From positions 1-7,221 of the forward strand of contig JAJYMP010000635.1 in assembly GCA_021786915.1 (NCBI GenBank): a DNA stretch of 7,221 nt, given 5' to 3'. Position numbers and translations under genes: made by a program. This document shows positions 5,528 through 7,221 of this stretch, one piece after another (within the stretch, counting starts at the first letter, position 1; every line of letters begins with the position of its first letter). This DNA comes from Chloroflexota bacterium. Its GTDB lineage: Bacteria > Chloroflexota > Limnocylindria > Limnocylindrales > CSP1-4. The notes under the pieces are model-generated. The model saw only the letters and a list, made by a program, of their open reading frames with translations, was not told the origin of the DNA and searched no databases.

Positions 5528-6610
5528 GTGCGAATCGTCAGCGTCGTCGGCACCCGACCGCAGCTCATCAAGGCGGCGGCGCTCGTGCCCGCCCTGCGGG
5601 CACGCCACCACGACGTGTTCGTCGACACCGGGCAGCACTACGACGAGGCGATGGCCGGGGCCTTCTTCGCCGAGCTCTCGCTGCCCCGGCCAGACCACTC
5701 GCTGGGCGTCGGCGGGGGCGGCCACGCGGAGCAGACCGCGAGGATGCTGCTCGCGCTCGAGCCGATCCTGGTCGCCGAGCGCCCGGATGCGGTCCTCGTG
5801 TACGGCGACACCAACTCGACGCTGGTCGGCGCGCTGGCGGCGGCGAAGCTGGGCATTCCGGTGGCGCACGTCGAGGCGGGCCTGCGCTCGTTCGACCGGC
5901 GCATGCCCGAGGAGCTCAACCGCCTGGTGGCGGACCACCTCTCGCACTGGCTGTTCGCGCCCACGCCCGCCGCGGTGGCGAACCTGGCCGCCGAGGGCAT
6001 CACGAGCGGCGTGCTCCAGGTGGGCGACCTGATGCAGGACCTGGCGTCCCGCGTGGCGGCCGAGGTGCGCGACCCCGGATCGATCCGATCCCTCGACCTG
6101 ATGCCGGGAAGCTACCTGTTCGCCACGATCCACCGTGCCGAGAACCGACTCGAGTCAGCCGTGCACGCCTGGGTTGCGCTGTTGTCCGCTGTGGCGAGCC
6201 CTGACCGGCCAGTCGTGCTGGCGCTTCACCCGGGCACGCGAGGCGCGCTCGCCTCGACAGGGCTGTCGCTGCCCCCATCCGTTCGAGTCATCCCTCCCCA
6301 GGGCTATCGGACCGCACTCGCGCTCCAGCTGCACGCCGCCGCCATCCTGACCGACTCAGGCGGGATCCAGCGTGAGGCGTCCTGGCTCGGCGTCCCTTGT
6401 CTGGTGCTTCGCGATTCCAGTGAGTGGACCGAGGCGATCGAGCGGTCGGCGGGCGCCATCTCGCTCATCGGACTCGACTGCGACAAGGCGCTGAAGGCAC
6501 TGGCCCGTTTCGCGCCGGCCAACGCCCCGGATCTGGCGCGGGAGCGCGCTCGGAGGCTGAGCCTGCAGCCGGCGGGGGCCGCACGCAGGATCGCGGAGGC
6601 GCTGGCATGA
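5528..6610 (+). CDS. wbpI: Non-hydrolysing UDP-N-acetylglucosamine 2-epimerase, WbpI/WlbD type
   Basis: The expected reaction is C2 epimerisation of UDP-2,3-diacetamido-2,3-dideoxy-D-glucuronate to the D-mannuronate form, the last step of the pathway. The 360-residue protein shows the GT-B-like epimerase fold: V-G-T-R-P-Q-L-I-K at the start, D-T-G-Q-H-Y-D, then D94 in Y-G-D-T-N-S-T, E116 in H-V-E-A-G-L-R-S, and E128/E129 in M-P-E-E-L-N-R. H202 (H-R-A-E-N) and the UDP-binding D-S-G-G-I-Q-R-E (276-283) follow. The later L-R-D-S-S-E-W (294-300), with Trp after Glu, resembles WbpI more than WecB as I recall those families. The start is GTG at 5528, 40 nt after the dehydrogenase, with only weak GAG-type ribosome sites. 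Codon use changes sharply at about 6077: by eye about 6 of the first 183 codons end in A/T, against about 33 of the last 177. The stop overlaps the next ATG. Confidence 0.9.
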   Translation: MRIVSVVGTRPQLIKAAALVPALRARHHDVFVDTGQHYDEAMAGAFFAELSLPRPDHSLGVGGGGHAEQTARMLLALEPILVAERPDAVLVYGDTNSTLVGALAAAKLGIPVAHVEAGLRSFDRRMPEELNRLVADHLSHWLFAPTPAAVANLAAEGITSGVLQVGDLMQDLASRVAAEVRDPGSIRSLDLMPGSYLFATIHRAENRLESAVHAWVALLSAVASPDRPVVLALHPGTRGALASTGLSLPPSVRVIPPQGYRTALALQLHAAAILTDSGGIQREASWLGVPCLVLRDSSEWTEAIERSAGAISLIGLDCDKALKALARFAPANAPDLARERARRLSLQPAGAARRIAEALA

Positions 6611-7221
6611 GCCGCGTCGTCATGTTCGTGCGCAACGGCGTGAACCGCGATTCCCGAGTGCTGCGCGAGGCTCGAACCCTCACGGACGCTGGGCACGTCG
6701 TCACGATCATCGGTCTCGCGGTTGACGGCGAGGGGCTCCCCGCAGCCGAGACGCGCGACGGGCTGGACATCATCCGCGTGCCCAGCCCCAATCGCTGGCG
6801 GCTCGCCTGGGCCTGGCTCCATCGGCCCTGGGCGCTCCATGGGCGAGCCGTCGCCATGTTCAAGTCGGCGGTCCGACGCGGCCCCCGCGGCCTGCCCGAC
6901 GCGATCCTGATCATGCTGGTCTGGCTCGTGTCGGTGCCGTGGTCGGTTGTCCGCTACCCGCTCCACCGGCTCGGGTTCAGGCCGTCCCCGTCCCGGATGG
7001 GAAACATCGAGTTCCTGCTGAACTGGGCGTTCTCGACGACCGGCTGGGGACGCCGCGCGAGCCGCGTCGCGCCCGCCGCGGAGGTCTACCACGGGCACGA
7101 CCTGACCGGCCTGGTCCCGGCGGCTGCAGCCGCCGATCGCCATGGCGGGCTGCTCGTCTACGACAGCCACGAGCTGTTCCTCGAGTCGGGCGCCTATGCC
7201 GAGCGACCGCGGTGGGTGCGC
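6607..7221 (+). CDS. Glycosyltransferase, family 4-like N-terminal domain (partial)
   Basis: The frame is open from an ATG at 6607 to the window edge, giving 205 codons without a stop. GGAGG (6595-6599) lies 7 nt before the ATG, which overlaps the epimerase stop as ATGA. The start V-V-M-F-V-R-N with N-R-D-S-R-V-L-R-E-A (13-22) is the usual opening of family-4-like GT-B glycosyltransferases. H162-G-H-D-L (162-166) and Y-D-S-H-E (185-189) match their conserved acceptor-side loops. Residues 97-117 form a hydrophobic Leu/Ile/Val/Trp segment, probably a membrane-associating insertion between the first strands and the H-G-H-D motif. The nucleotide-sugar-binding C-terminal domain lies outside the window, so donor and acceptor cannot be named. 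Its position suggests it could use the UDP-diacetamido-mannuronate made by the operon, but that is inference. About 22 of 205 codons end in A/T, intermediate between the two halves of the epimerase. Confidence 0.85.
   Translation, partial: MSRVVMFVRNGVNRDSRVLREARTLTDAGHVVTIIGLAVDGEGLPAAETRDGLDIIRVPSPNRWRLAWAWLHRPWALHGRAVAMFKSAVRRGPRGLPDAILIMLVWLVSVPWSVVRYPLHRLGFRPSPSRMGNIEFLLNWAFSTTGWGRRASRVAPAAEVYHGHDLTGLVPAAAAADRHGGLLVYDSHELFLESGAYAERPRWVR

Noticed and set aside
3778..5628. Long minus-strand open frame (616 codons) opposite the dehydrogenase genes
   Set aside because: Its translation is Arg/Gly/Asp/His-rich without domain motifs, and it lies opposite two genes with clear catalytic motifs. 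Long antisense open frames are expected when third positions are nearly all G/C.
6304..7170. Minus-strand open frame of 288 codons opposite the epimerase end and glycosyltransferase
   Set aside because: It has no motif and is antisense to the D-S-G-G-I-Q and N-R-D-S-R-V signatures of real genes.

Overview
The window is very GC-rich (well over 70% by eye) with third codon positions almost saturated with G/C, and its compact operon contains ATGA stop/start overlaps. This suits a high-GC bacterium such as Chloroflexota or Actinomycetota. The sequence alone does not fix the phylum: no rRNA, tRNA or taxonomic marker gene is present, and no mobile element, integrase or CRISPR array was seen.

Layout. 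Positions 1-155 (minus strand) hold the 5' end of a gene for a secreted or membrane-anchored protein, preceded by a possible 12-codon leader ORF (152-190). A divergent intergenic region (about 191-370) contains the most AT-rich patch in the window, with a candidate minus-strand -10 and an 8-base direct repeat. Gene 371-1069 (plus) encodes an unrecognised protein with an acidic Ala/Glu-rich N-terminus, seven in-register 15-residue repeats that probably form a beta-helix-like stack, and a C-terminal hydrophobic segment. Two tandem hairpins follow its stop codon, then a 239-bp gap with a TATACT box inside a near-perfect palindrome.

From 1309 to the window end runs one plus-strand operon of six genes: a left-handed-beta-helix N-acetyltransferase (WbpD/WlbB type), a DegT/DnrJ/EryC1 aminotransferase (WbpE/WlbC type), a Gfo/Idh/MocA dehydrogenase (WbpB/WlbA type), a nucleotide-sugar 6-dehydrogenase (WbpA type), a non-hydrolysing UDP-GlcNAc 2-epimerase (WbpI/WlbD type), and the first 205 codons of a family-4-like glycosyltransferase. 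Three junctions are ATGA overlaps, which suggests translational coupling.

Together the first five operon genes form a complete set for making UDP-2,3-diacetamido-2,3-dideoxy-D-mannuronic acid from UDP-GlcNAc, as known from Pseudomonas aeruginosa O5 and Bordetella pertussis. The sequence of steps would be 6-oxidation (WbpA), 3-oxidation (WbpB), transamination (WbpE), N-acetylation (WbpD) and C2 epimerisation (WbpI). The glycosyltransferase that follows suggests the locus goes on into a surface-polysaccharide cluster beyond 7221. The most unexpected sequence signal is an abrupt change in third-position base use in the middle of the epimerase gene (around 6077), which looks like a recombination seam between a conserved sugar-nucleotide block and a variable glycosyltransferase block.
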